From the IMG/VR virus record IMGVR_UViG_3300046777_002716, positions 37,898-101,897 of that record: DNA of 64,000 nt; one strand, written 5' to 3'. Made by a program: the position numbers and the translations under genes. The DNA is from a virus. Below are positions 1 to 7,119 of the stretch, piece after piece. The stretch's first letter is position 1; every line of letters starts with the position of its first letter. Below the pieces are notes generated by a model that ran no database searches, was not told the DNA's origin, and saw only the letters and a list, made by a program, of their open reading frames with translations.

Positions 1-10
1 AACTTTTTCT

Positions 11-475
11 TCAATAGTTTTCTGAAATTCCCGAAACGATTTCATAAACTTTCTTTTTCTGATGTTCTGGAATAATCTTATTTAGTTTTATGATAAGCAT
101 TCCATTTTCAAATTTTACATCAGAAATTTTTACATCATCAGAAAGAGTTCTACTCCAAGTAAATGCTCTTTTTGCAAGTCCTTTATGCAAATACTCATCA
201 GTGTCGGAGGACTCAACTTTTTTAGATTCTACAAACAACTTATTGTTTTCAGTAGAAACTTCGATATCATCTTTCTTATATCCAGCAAGAGCAAACTCCA
301 GTCTGAACTCCGTGCTGCTTTCCTTTACATAGTTATATGGTGGATAATTTGGAGAAGATTCATTTGCTGTTGCAAATCTCTGAATCCACTCATCCATTCC
401 AATTCCCCATCTTGCAGAATCATTTAGTAGTTTATCAACATCAATAGCGTATTTTACAGTTGTTGTATGAAACAT
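11..475 (-). CDS. hsp20: Small heat shock protein Hsp20 (alpha-crystallin family)
   Basis: A 154-aa ATP-independent holdase-type chaperone of the Hsp20/IbpA family. The alpha-crystallin domain spans about residues 50-145: an opening strand with FRLEFALAGYKKDDIEV, the central LFVESKK strand, a region ending in FTWSRTLSDDV, and the closing strand NGMLIIKLNK, followed by a short tail. Phage Hsp20 proteins are common in T4-like cyanophages; a role in assembly or in protecting host proteins is proposed for the family, not shown here. The ATG at 475 follows a strong Shine-Dalgarno site (AAGGAG at 483-488). The gene lies downstream of regA and is separated from it by a terminator and a structured leader, so it is probably its own transcription unit. 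Confidence 0.95.
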   Translation of the reverse strand: MFHTTTVKYAIDVDKLLNDSARWGIGMDEWIQRFATANESSPNYPPYNYVKESSTEFRLEFALAGYKKDDIEVSTENNKLFVESKKVESSDTDEYLHKGLAKRAFTWSRTLSDDVKISDVKFENGMLIIKLNKIIPEHQKKKVYEIVSGISENY

Positions 476-616
476 GGTTTTTCTCCTTAAGTAAGCGAGT
501 TTGTAACTTAGGACCCCTAAGGCATCCGTAGCGTATGGGGGGTGCTAGCACCTCTCTCCCATCAATATTATATATCGAAGAATACAAAAAAGGGGAGTGT
601 TGAACTCCCCACAAAA
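476..616 (-). promoter_or_regulatory. hsp20 leader with candidate -10 and two stem-loops
   Basis: This regA-hsp20 gap holds, in transcription order, the regA terminator, a TATAAT hexamer at 567-572 (no good -35 at 17-18 bases), a perfect 12-base palindrome GGTGCTAGCACC at 541-552, and a 6-bp stem-loop CTTAGG-GGT-CCTAAG at 507-521. The Shine-Dalgarno AAGGAG is at 483-488. The RNA sequence CCUUA at 518-522 can pair either within the 507-521 hairpin or with UAAGG at 485-489, which includes the ribosome-binding site. This suggests two mutually exclusive folds. A thermosensor role is inference only. Confidence 0.5.
586..610 (-). terminator. Rho-independent terminator after regA
   Basis: On the minus strand a 6-bp GGGGAG/CTCCCC stem with a 7-base loop is followed by six T residues. 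It starts 7 bases beyond the regA stop codon, the expected place for the end of the gp45-44-62-regA transcript. Confidence 0.85.
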
Positions 617-1057
617 TCATTCGGTTTCTTCTACCTTCTTTTTCTTTGCACCAATATTGTATTTGGTTTCAAGAGTCCATTCACCCTTGTCCTTATAAGA
701 CAATACTTTAATTTGATTTAAAGGAGCAATATCTTGAATTTTTGTCTCATCTACAACGGTAATCAATCCCCAATCTGCAAGAAGTTGCACAATACGATTT
801 CTGCGCTGTACATCATTTACAGTTAGATTTGCATGTTTACCGTCAAGAGCAAAAAGTTCCTTAAAACTTACAATGAAATATCTACCTTGCTTATGCAAAA
901 TATGACAAGATTGGTATAGTTTCTTTTCTTTACGAGACGCGACTCCAATTCTAGTCAAAGTTTCACGAACCTTTAGAAAATCATCAGGTTCATTTAAAAT
1001 AACTTCCACCATTTGATCAGGTGTCCAACTCACAACAGGTTCTTTAACAACGCTCAT
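617..1057 (-). CDS. regA: RegA-like translational repressor of early mRNAs
   Basis: A 146-aa homologue of T4 RegA (122 aa), which binds the initiation region of many early phage mRNAs and blocks translation. The conserved core is clear: DDFLKVRETLTRIGVAS, KLYQSCHILHKQGRYFIVSFKE, a DGKHANLT loop and the C-terminal WTLETKYNIG. The extra length comes from about 15 residues added at the N-terminus and a lysine/glutamate tail after IGAKKKK. The start codon overlaps the gp62 stop by 4 bases, so the two are translationally coupled as in T4. It is the last gene of the clamp-loader operon, followed by a strong terminator. Confidence 0.96.
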   Translation of the reverse strand: MSVVKEPVVSWTPDQMVEVILNEPDDFLKVRETLTRIGVASRKEKKLYQSCHILHKQGRYFIVSFKELFALDGKHANLTVNDVQRRNRIVQLLADWGLITVVDETKIQDIAPLNQIKVLSYKDKGEWTLETKYNIGAKKKKVEETE

Positions 1058-1440
1058 TTTTTTCCTCCAGTCTCAAATTTTGATTTAATAAAATTAAGTT
1101 GTTCTTTAGTAAGAATCCTCAAAGCGTTTTTTGCCTTTTCATTATTGTAACCATAATATCGTTTGACATATTCTAAGTCTTTGATTTCATCTTTACCGAT
1201 CCAAGGAGAAAATCCCCTATTGATCCTCAGACTATTTATAAAAAAATCATATTGCATCTTTTTAGGAAGAAAATGATATTGATTTATTTCATTAACAAAC
1301 ATCAACCTGTCAATATATCCAGATAGGCACTTATTAATAATATATGGTGAATAATCCTTTTCTGCAGAAGGATCATTATCCATTAAATTTTCTTTTGTTT
1401 TGTTGATTGAATTTAACCAATCTTTTAACTCATAAGTCAT
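1054..1440 (-). CDS. 62: Sliding clamp loader small subunit gp62
   Basis: A 128-aa protein in the place of T4 gp62 (187 aa), which with four gp44 subunits forms the clamp loader that opens gp45 and places it on DNA. The family is weakly conserved in sequence; the call rests on position directly before regA, the size usual in cyanophages and the pattern of an N-terminal ELKDWLNSIN, a YIINKCLSGYID helix and a C-terminal lysine-rich helix after LTKEQLNFIKSKF. It overlaps regA and the upstream DruA-like gene by 4 bases each. Unlike T4, it is not adjacent to gp44: three genes lie between them. Confidence 0.82.
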   Translation of the reverse strand: MTYELKDWLNSINKTKENLMDNDPSAEKDYSPYIINKCLSGYIDRLMFVNEINQYHFLPKKMQYDFFINSLRINRGFSPWIGKDEIKDLEYVKRYYGYNNEKAKNALRILTKEQLNFIKSKFETGGKK

Positions 1441-2495
1441 CTGATAATCTCCAAATCATTCCCTTGTTTCCAAAGTTCAAGTTCAGTTCTTAAAGTACCT
1501 TCTGCCTTAAGTTTATCGTACCTCTTAGTAGACTTTTTTTTCCACCATGCAATAACCTCTTCTGGTTCATAACCAAATTTGGAAAGATAATACCTTTTCT
1601 TCTCAGTCAAAGATTTGGCATGTTCTATGCATAGATTAAATTCATTTAATTTCGGATGATTTTTTAAAGAGTTTCTAATAATGGAAATCATCTTAGTTTG
1701 AATCTTCAATTTTTTAGATGACTTATCAGCAGATATAAGTCTTTCTCCACCATTGGCATTATTATTAAACCACCAAAACATTTCCCTAAAATAATCATCA
1801 TGAAAAAGAGGAAGAAAATTACTTTCAGTGTCCCCTATGTGTCGGATAAAAGGTTTAAGACCATCATACATGGATACCCCCTTTGTTGTACCGTATAATG
1901 AAGTTGTTTCAAAGTATTGAAGATCAGTTCCATACTTTCCATCAAATTGTCTTTTGAGTTCATTAGAAGATGCCAGTAGTGCAAGAAGTTTTCCACCAAG
2001 ATAATTATATCCAAATGGTTGAACTGGGACAATGTTAAATCCCATAACAAAATTTTTATTAATTGTCGATAATTCAAGCACCTCACCAAAATAATCGTTC
2101 CTTGGTTTAGAGTTGATTGTTGGTGATCCAAATCTAATCACCCCGACAATTTTATTAGTATTATTCTCTACTACAATCCATTTTATTGTCCTACCAGGAA
2201 TTGCTTCTTCAATAGGATTAGATGCAGTAGAGTTTAATATTTCAGAATAAAGTTCTTGATTATACTTACTCTTTGGTTTAGAACTAGTATCAACCTCATG
2301 TATGGAGAAGTCCATATCCATTGGATGAATATTAAAATCCGAAAAAATTTCATCTTCAGGTCCAAACAATTTACCTAAAGAGTTATCTAACCTACTCTTT
2401 TTTACAAATCTAAGATAATCATCAATACGATTAAATTTAGAATAGTATTGTATAAACTGATCTGCTGCCCAAATTGCATCTTCAATAGATAACAT
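1437..2495 (-). CDS. DruA/DUF4338-like protein inserted in the clamp-loader operon
   Basis: A 352-aa protein with features resembling the DUF4338 family, which includes DruA of the Druantia anti-phage system and proteins of some mobile elements. Seen in sequence: a strand-rich centre with WIVVENNTNKIVGVIRFGSP, a conserved-looking RNDYFGE, then YNYLGGKLLALLASS, a KYGTDL motif and ETTSLYG, followed by a lysine-rich C-terminal third containing a predicted helical segment. The biochemical role of this family is poorly known. It is 1 base from the next upstream gene and overlaps gp62 by 4 bases, so it is co-transcribed with replication genes. It could be a mobile nuclease-like gene, an inter-phage exclusion factor or a replication accessory. 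The family assignment is by memory of motifs and is tentative. Confidence 0.5.
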   Translation of the reverse strand: MLSIEDAIWAADQFIQYYSKFNRIDDYLRFVKKSRLDNSLGKLFGPEDEIFSDFNIHPMDMDFSIHEVDTSSKPKSKYNQELYSEILNSTASNPIEEAIPGRTIKWIVVENNTNKIVGVIRFGSPTINSKPRNDYFGEVLELSTINKNFVMGFNIVPVQPFGYNYLGGKLLALLASSNELKRQFDGKYGTDLQYFETTSLYGTTKGVSMYDGLKPFIRHIGDTESNFLPLFHDDYFREMFWWFNNNANGGERLISADKSSKKLKIQTKMISIIRNSLKNHPKLNEFNLCIEHAKSLTEKKRYYLSKFGYEPEEVIAWWKKKSTKRYDKLKAEGTLRTELELWKQGNDLEIIR

Positions 2496-2496
2496 A

Positions 2497-3084
2497 TCAA
2501 CTAACTAAAAATTTCTTTTCATATTCTAGTAATTCTTGTGGAGTCACAATATAATTACTAACAGGATCTACTGGTTTATTATACCACTGTCTACCATAGT
2601 TTCTGGTAACAAGTTTAATGTCTAGATATTGATATTTTTTATCTGTCGGAACATATACCCGATACTTTCCTCCTCTGTTAGAAGTCAAGAGAGAAAGACT
2701 TTTATTTTGTTCTGATAAAATATCAATAGTTGTACATGCGGTTTTAAATATTTGCAAATATCTATCATAATCATTGACATAAATTTCATGATTATCCATT
2801 AGCATCTGATAGATAAATTGCGGGGAATAGCAGTGATCTTTACATATTACCCATTTTGGATCACTTTTCTTTTTCTCTAATGCTTTTTCAGTAATGAATC
2901 CAGAGGGAACTGAAAGAGAATGCACAAGATCATAAAAAGGGCGAGTGATAGATCTAACTGCATCGGTTTTATTTCTATTCTTTCTCCAAAAATCAAGAAC
3001 CTCAAGATTTTTAAAATCTAAAAATGTTCTATAGCAATAAACCTCTAGACGAGATTCATTAGTAATAACTTCAATTTTCTTCAT
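2497..3084 (-). CDS. Unknown 195-aa protein paired with the DruA-like gene
   Basis: I do not recognise this protein. It is 195 aa, basic, without a signal peptide or membrane segment. The N-terminal third (MKKIEVITNESRLEVYCYRT) looks like an alpha/beta start. The middle has CKDHCYSPQFIYQMLMDN, with closely spaced Cys/His that might hold a metal. The C-terminal part has KYRVYVPTDKKYQYLDIKL and a helix LLEYEKKFL. It overlaps the upstream 69-aa gene by 14 bases and ends 1 base before the DruA-like start, so the two are probably made together and may have arrived as a unit between gp44 and gp62. Confidence 0.7.
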   Translation of the reverse strand: MKKIEVITNESRLEVYCYRTFLDFKNLEVLDFWRKNRNKTDAVRSITRPFYDLVHSLSVPSGFITEKALEKKKSDPKWVICKDHCYSPQFIYQMLMDNHEIYVNDYDRYLQIFKTACTTIDILSEQNKSLSLLTSNRGGKYRVYVPTDKKYQYLDIKLVTRNYGRQWYNKPVDPVSNYIVTPQELLEYEKKFLVS

Positions 3085-3280
3085 AATCAGGTTTGTTGTA
3101 CTTCAAGTATTCATAAAAAGTCAGTTTCATCTCTTTTTGCGACATACCACAGTGCTTTGCTGCGGCAGGAAGAGTCATTTTTGCCCTAAAAAGTGCTTCA
3201 TTTGCCTCCTTCACATTTTCGGGAGTAGTCTTTACTGATTCTTCCTTTAGATCCTTATAATTAATTTTGTATGGGTTCAT
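3071..3280 (-). CDS. Small helix-turn-helix-like protein next to gp44
   Basis: A 69-aa protein whose C-terminal half reads LPAAAKHCGMSQKEMKLTF, the pattern of a short helix-turn-helix (helix, CGMS turn, recognition helix), followed by YEYLKYNKPDY. Small proteins of this type sit beside gp44 in T4-like cyanophages and are annotated as hypothetical. The start overlaps the gp44 stop by 4 bases and its 3' end overlaps the next gene by 14. A DNA-binding or loader-associated role is an inference from the motif and position. Confidence 0.75.
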   Translation of the reverse strand: MNPYKINYKDLKEESVKTTPENVKEANEALFRAKMTLPAAAKHCGMSQKEMKLTFYEYLKYNKPDYEEN

Positions 3281-4236
3281 TTAAAAGTACAATCACACAT
3301 TATTTCAGTAAGACATGCCAGAAGATTAATTTCTTGGTCAGCAACAAAACTTGCCTGATATTGATACTTGGCAATTATGAGTACTGCAGAAGCAATGCCA
3401 GGACCATCTAAGTGCTCATATGCTGAATCATAGATACGACGCAAGATAATGTTAACATCATTGTCAAGGTTTGAACTAACCCATTTACGAACTTCTGGAA
3501 AATTTTTATCTTTAAGATGTTTAATTAGTTCATTTACTGTAACATCAGAAAATGATGCAAGAATACTACTATCGATTTCTCCATTAATAGAGTGTCTCTG
3601 AAGAACATTGAGTAATCTCCTAGTGTCAGGGAAATGACTCTTGATTAGTTCAACAATAACCTTTTTATCATACTTAATATTCTCTTGATCAAGAATATAG
3701 GATACTCTCTTGAAAGTATCCGCCATCATTTGTGGTTTTTGTTCCTTGGGAATTGGAGTGTACTTTAGAACAACACATCTTGACTGAATGGGTTCAATAA
3801 TTTTATTCAAATTATTGCAAGTAAAAATAAAACAAACATTGTTGTGTAGTTGCTCAATCACACCACGAAGACAGAGCATTACATCATTAGTAGTACCATC
3901 AAACTCATCAAAAAATACAACCTTTTTCTTATCACTGAACATTGAAACTGTAGTTCCAAAGTTAATTACCTGATTTCTAATAGTGTCAAGGTATCTTCCT
4001 TCAGATGAACCATTAAGAAATAGTACATCTTGCTTTGTAATTTTGCACAGTGTTTTGATAGTTTGTGTTTTACCACATCCCTGAGAACCTTGAAGGATAA
4101 GATTCTGATTTAGTTGACCTTCTTTCACTGTGCTAAGGAAAAAATCCTTAACATCATTAGAAAGAATTAAGTCTTCTACTGTTTCTGGTGCCCATTTCTC
4201 AACCCACAGAAAAGGTTTGTTATCAGTAATTTGCAT
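3277..4236 (-). CDS. 44: Sliding clamp loader large subunit gp44 (AAA+ ATPase)
   Basis: A 319-aa AAA+ ATPase, the same length as T4 gp44. It uses ATP to open the gp45 clamp and load it at primer-template junctions. Walker A GSQGCGKT is at residues 50-57, Walker B VVFFDEFD at about 106-113 and the SRC arginine-finger motif at 152-154 (QSRCVVLKY). The C-terminal helical collar follows. It lies downstream of gp45 with a metallopeptidase gene inserted between, and upstream of a three-gene insertion that separates it from gp62. The start at 4236 is 15 bases after the peptidase stop codon. Confidence 0.97.
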   Translation of the reverse strand: MQITDNKPFLWVEKWAPETVEDLILSNDVKDFFLSTVKEGQLNQNLILQGSQGCGKTQTIKTLCKITKQDVLFLNGSSEGRYLDTIRNQVINFGTTVSMFSDKKKVVFFDEFDGTTNDVMLCLRGVIEQLHNNVCFIFTCNNLNKIIEPIQSRCVVLKYTPIPKEQKPQMMADTFKRVSYILDQENIKYDKKVIVELIKSHFPDTRRLLNVLQRHSINGEIDSSILASFSDVTVNELIKHLKDKNFPEVRKWVSSNLDNDVNIILRRIYDSAYEHLDGPGIASAVLIIAKYQYQASFVADQEINLLACLTEIMCDCTFK

Positions 4237-4251
4237 ATCAAAAATTAAAAA

Positions 4252-4689
4252 TCAAAAACAATATTTTTTCAAGACGTATGTAACTTTTTCTTCCTTATCC
4301 TCCATCCAATATGCTTCATGTTCAAAGTGCCTGTATTCTTTCCCATATTTGGAAACTAATTGATTAATCTCTAGTTCTTTATCTTTAGAGATTGGCATCT
4401 TAGAAATAGGAATTCCAAATTCTAAGATATTACCGAATGAATTTTTACATGATTGGGCAAAATGGACAGATTCGTGTAATAAGGTTTCATTTATTGTACT
4501 ATGAATATCCATACTGACAGATTTGATTTTGTCAGTGCAGATATTCATAGTTTTACTTTTTGAATTATACCACCCAAAAATATCATGTTGTCTACAAATT
4601 GAACCGTTTTCTACAACGTTAATTTTTTTTGAGATTAATTGGTAGACCTCATAATTAATTGGAGTAAGATAAAGTAAAAACTCCATCAT
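4252..4689 (-). CDS. Small zincin-type metallopeptidase between gp45 and gp44
   Basis: A 145-aa protein with an HExxH zinc-binding helix (LLHESVHFAQ; H72, E73, H76) and a likely third ligand in EHEAYWMED (around E125), about 50 residues later. This is the compact arrangement of small zincins. The rest has no recognised domain; no signal peptide is seen, so it would act in the cytoplasm. It overlaps the gp45 stop codon by 4 bases and ends shortly before gp44, so it is expressed with the clamp. In T4 gp45 and gp44 are neighbours, so this is an insertion. Substrate unknown: it could process a host or phage protein, or use the zinc site for a different reaction. Confidence 0.75.
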   Translation of the reverse strand: MMEFLLYLTPINYEVYQLISKKINVVENGSICRQHDIFGWYNSKSKTMNICTDKIKSVSMDIHSTINETLLHESVHFAQSCKNSFGNILEFGIPISKMPISKDKELEINQLVSKYGKEYRHFEHEAYWMEDKEEKVTYVLKKYCF

Positions 4690-5354
4690 TCAAAAGTAGA
4701 GTCTGGTTCCATAGCAATGTAATACTGTACATTAGCATTAGTATTTGTGAACTGAGAAAGAAGTTTTTTTGATACTACTACATCGTAAGCACCGGAGATA
4801 ATTTTACTGAGATTCTCAACTTTAAAGTTAAATGTAAACTCCTTGTCAGTTTCACCTACAATGATTGAATATTCATTAGAAGTGTCGGTTTTCTTATCCC
4901 GAACCACCAGTCTAATAACCCCAGCGTCACCGATAGCAGAAATATCAGGAAGTTGATAAACTGCTGCTGCCTTTACTAGTTTTTCTAGAGAACCATTTTC
5001 TAGTTGGAAACATACATCCTGGGAAGGAAGTTGAATTTCTTTTTCTGGTGGTGAAATAATCACATTGGGGTCTGCATAAAAATACTTTACCCTGCGCTTA
5101 CCTTCACGAATAGTAATATAGTTATCTTCAGCAAAATCGAGATCAGGATCTTTATGAAGACTCAAACCATTCAAGAACTGGTTTAGATCATAAATTGCAA
5201 ATTCCCTAGGAAATAACTCACTAATTTCTGCTTCTGCGAGAATATTCTTAGCAATAGAAATAGTGCGAAGTTTATTACCCTGTTTTACAAGAATTGATTG
5301 ATTAATTCCAGCAAAGTTCTTGAGAATGGTAAGAGTGTTATCAGATAGTTTCAT
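4686..5354 (-). CDS. 45: Sliding clamp gp45 (DNA polymerase processivity factor)
   Basis: A 222-aa homologue of T4 gp45 (228 aa), the trimeric ring that tethers DNA polymerase and, in T4, also activates late transcription together with gp55 and gp33. The N-terminus LSDNTLTILKNFAGINQSILVKQGN is diagnostic and the two-domain clamp pattern follows, ending in YIAMEPDSTF. It is preceded by a DUF3310-like gene with a 23-base gap and followed by a metallopeptidase gene that overlaps its stop by 4 bases. Expression probably starts at the promoter near 5892-5920. Confidence 0.96.
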   Translation of the reverse strand: MKLSDNTLTILKNFAGINQSILVKQGNKLRTISIAKNILAEAEISELFPREFAIYDLNQFLNGLSLHKDPDLDFAEDNYITIREGKRRVKYFYADPNVIISPPEKEIQLPSQDVCFQLENGSLEKLVKAAAVYQLPDISAIGDAGVIRLVVRDKKTDTSNEYSIIVGETDKEFTFNFKVENLSKIISGAYDVVVSKKLLSQFTNTNANVQYYIAMEPDSTFE

Positions 5355-5377
5355 AGTTTCGTATTAAAATTTTATAA

Positions 5378-5857
5378 TCAGCGGAATTCGGTCAGACCAT
5401 TATCTTTGCGCGAATAATGACCATCGAAGTGAAGCAGAAGCATTGCGTAGTGAATCACTTTAAGAAGATCGCGCTTGTTGCGTCCATCCTTATCACCATA
5501 TCGAGAACCATACTTAAGGATGTTTGCCTGACAAAAACCAGGAGCAAGGTCTTTTGCTGCCATCAGGTCAATTGTCTGAATGTCATTGTAACTTTCATTG
5601 TGACCACAGTAGTGACTACCATAAGTACTGGTCACATAGTCCTCAATATCCTTGAGGATTTTGTCTTCGTTGTATTTCCAGAGATGATTTTTAATTTCGC
5701 TCATTTTAGGATTGTTAATCAAGAATTCTAGATCGCTATGTCCCCAAGGGGTCATACTTTCGTTAACGGTGGTTTTTTCAATGTTAATCTTATCATCACT
5801 ACCAATAGAAAATTTGTATACATTGGTAATGTTTCTTTCTTCTTCAGGTCCAAACAT
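5378..5857 (-). CDS. DUF3310 (SaV-like) protein
   Basis: A 159-aa protein whose C-terminal half matches the DUF3310 pattern known from many phages: HYCGHN, IQTIDLMAAKDLAPGF, then a core ILKYGSRYGDKDGRNKRDLLKVIHYAMLLL split over positions 112-143. A nucleotide-related function has been suggested for such proteins but none is proven to my knowledge. The N-terminal half is not recognised. It is the first gene of the gp45-gp44-gp62-regA unit, 23 bases upstream of gp45. Its start codon lies inside a short out-of-frame leader ORF and a GC-rich hairpin sits just ahead, so its translation may be controlled. Confidence 0.72.
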   Translation of the reverse strand: MFGPEEERNITNVYKFSIGSDDKINIEKTTVNESMTPWGHSDLEFLINNPKMSEIKNHLWKYNEDKILKDIEDYVTSTYGSHYCGHNESYNDIQTIDLMAAKDLAPGFCQANILKYGSRYGDKDGRNKRDLLKVIHYAMLLLHFDGHYSRKDNGLTEFR

Positions 5858-5876
5858 AATTAGGGGAGGAAGTCAT
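5844..5876 (-). other. Possible 10-aa leader ORF overlapping the DUF3310 start
   Basis: An ATG at 5876 preceded at good spacing by GGGGGAGG (a strong Shine-Dalgarno-like run) opens a 10-codon frame encoding MTSSPNYVWT and ending with TGA at 5844, inside the DUF3310 gene in another frame. The GGGGAGG run can pair with CCTCCCC inside the little frame (stem about 5863-5888), which would hide the ribosome site. Whether it is translated is unknown. Confidence 0.35.
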
Positions 5877-5891
5877 AATTAACCTCCCCCA

Positions 5892-5920
5892 ATTATATCA
5901 GAATGGTTTAGCGAAGTCAA
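5892..5920 (-). promoter_or_regulatory. Sigma70-type promoter for the DUF3310-gp45 operon
   Basis: On the minus strand TTGACT (5915-5920), a 17-base spacer and TATAAT (5892-5897) with an extended TG motif one base upstream of the -10. The TGA stop codon of cobS (5898-5900) forms part of the extended -10. This is a near-consensus promoter for the replication gene cluster downstream. Confidence 0.8.
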
Positions 5921-7031
5921 CAGGCGTAGTTGCAGGTTCCACCGATTCGGTACTAGGCATCTGGAAATCCACATCCACCTTGTCATACAGTTCCAGGAAG
6001 GACTGTTTGGTTTCGTCGTCAAAGCGATTCACACAAACCTGAATTGCTTTTGCCTTATCGTTGAAGATACTGTAGGCACGAATGATGTGAACCAGACGAC
6101 GAGTGCTGATGATTTCCTCAATACCACCATCGTAGAAGGTCTTGCGGATGATGTCTGCCCAATCAACCAGACGCTTACAGAAGTTGCGGTCTTCTACACC
6201 AAGGTCCAGAGCAACTCCCTCAAGAATCTTCTGTTCCGCAGAAGGGGCAGGATAGGACTGCTCAAAGGTCACAGGGAAACGCTCAAGGAATGCTTCGTTG
6301 AGAACGTTAGTACCAATGAAACGACCATCATCAGAACCCTTACCCTTAGTGTTTGCGGTGGCAACTACGTTGAAACCAGGGGCAGGTTTCACAAAACGAC
6401 CGATTTTCTTGAGGAACACACCCTTGCCTTCAAGGATGGATTGGAGACACAGAATCTTGTTAGAGGCAAGGTCAATCTCGTCAAGAAGCAGAATAGCACC
6501 ACGCTCAAGTGCTTCAATCACGGGACCGTTATGCCAGGCAGTTTCACCATTCACCAGACGGAAACCGCCAATCAGGTCATCCTCATCAGTCTCGATGGTG
6601 ATGTTCACACGAATCAGTTCACGCTTCAGTTGAGCACACGCTTGTTCAACAGCGAACGTTTTACCGTTACCCGAAAGACCCGTAATGAACGTAGGATAGA
6701 AGAGACGGGACTGAATAATTTTTTTGATATCGTTAAAATTACCAAACTTGACGAAGGTATCATCTTTTGTAGGGATCAGATTTTGCTCAAAAGCGGGCAT
6801 AGCAGGAGGTGCTTGGAAAGTACGCTCAATTTCTTCCACTACGTCCTGGGTCACTTCCAGATTCCAGCGACCACGATTGGTTTTATATTTTTCAAGGCGA
6901 CGAGTAACAGTGGGATAAGAAAGGTTGTTAGCAGCACAGAAACCTTTGATATCACCAGAAGTGATTTCAGTACCAAAACTTTGCTTCAGATTATCGATGA
7001 GTTGTTGTTCAGTCATTTTTTGGCGAGGCAT
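5898..7031 (-). CDS. cobS: CobS-like AAA+ ATPase (MoxR/CobS family)
   Basis: A 377-aa AAA+ protein of the CobS type found in nearly all T4-like cyanophages. Residues about 27-52 form a helix-turn-helix-like N-terminal element (FCAANNLSYPTVTRRLEKYK). Walker A GLSGNGKT is at 118-125, Walker B GAILLLDEID at 178-187, and the conserved VVATANTKG sensor segment follows. Bacterial CobS works with CobT and CobN in cobalt insertion, but MoxR-type ATPases with VWA partners also act as protein-remodelling machines. I use the ATG at 7031: the in-frame TTG at 7055 would lie at the predicted transcription start. The CobT-like gene is immediately upstream, arguing for a working pair. Confidence 0.93.
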   Translation of the reverse strand: MPRQKMTEQQLIDNLKQSFGTEITSGDIKGFCAANNLSYPTVTRRLEKYKTNRGRWNLEVTQDVVEEIERTFQAPPAMPAFEQNLIPTKDDTFVKFGNFNDIKKIIQSRLFYPTFITGLSGNGKTFAVEQACAQLKRELIRVNITIETDEDDLIGGFRLVNGETAWHNGPVIEALERGAILLLDEIDLASNKILCLQSILEGKGVFLKKIGRFVKPAPGFNVVATANTKGKGSDDGRFIGTNVLNEAFLERFPVTFEQSYPAPSAEQKILEGVALDLGVEDRNFCKRLVDWADIIRKTFYDGGIEEIISTRRLVHIIRAYSIFNDKAKAIQVCVNRFDDETKQSFLELYDKVDVDFQMPSTESVEPATTPVDFAKPF

Positions 7032-7063
7032 AATGAAGGGTGTTGTTGTTTTCAACTGAAGTA

Positions 7064-7072
7064 ATTATAACA
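7064..7072 (-). promoter_or_regulatory. Extended -10 promoter for cobS
   Basis: The minus strand reads TGTTATAAT, an extended -10 element, 33 bases before the cobS ATG and directly after the cobT stem-loop. No -35 match was found at 17 bases, as is common with extended -10 promoters. Confidence 0.6.
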
Positions 7073-7079
7073 GGATGGT

Positions 7080-7098
7080 GGGGAGCGGGATGCTCCCC
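7080..7098 (-). terminator. Stem-loop downstream of cobT (possible terminator)
   Basis: A 7-bp GGGGAGC/GCTCCCC stem with a 5-base loop lies 22 bases past the cobT stop. No T-run follows it, so it may stabilise the mRNA 3' end instead of terminating, or act only weakly. Confidence 0.45.
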
Positions 7099-7119
7099 GT
7101 GGACGGTTTGGAAAGTGGA

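Noticed and set aside
1227-1234. TATAAATA-like octamer in gp62
   Set aside because: Within coding sequence of gp62 and not upstream of any gene; taken as chance in AT-rich DNA.
7032-7055. Upstream TTG start for cobS
   Set aside because: It coincides with the expected transcription start of the extended -10 promoter and has no Shine-Dalgarno; ATG at 7031 preferred.
6087-7064. Long open frame of 325 codons on the plus strand
   Set aside because: It is the antisense of cobS; the minus frame has intact AAA+ motifs and a promoter, and the plus frame shows no family features.
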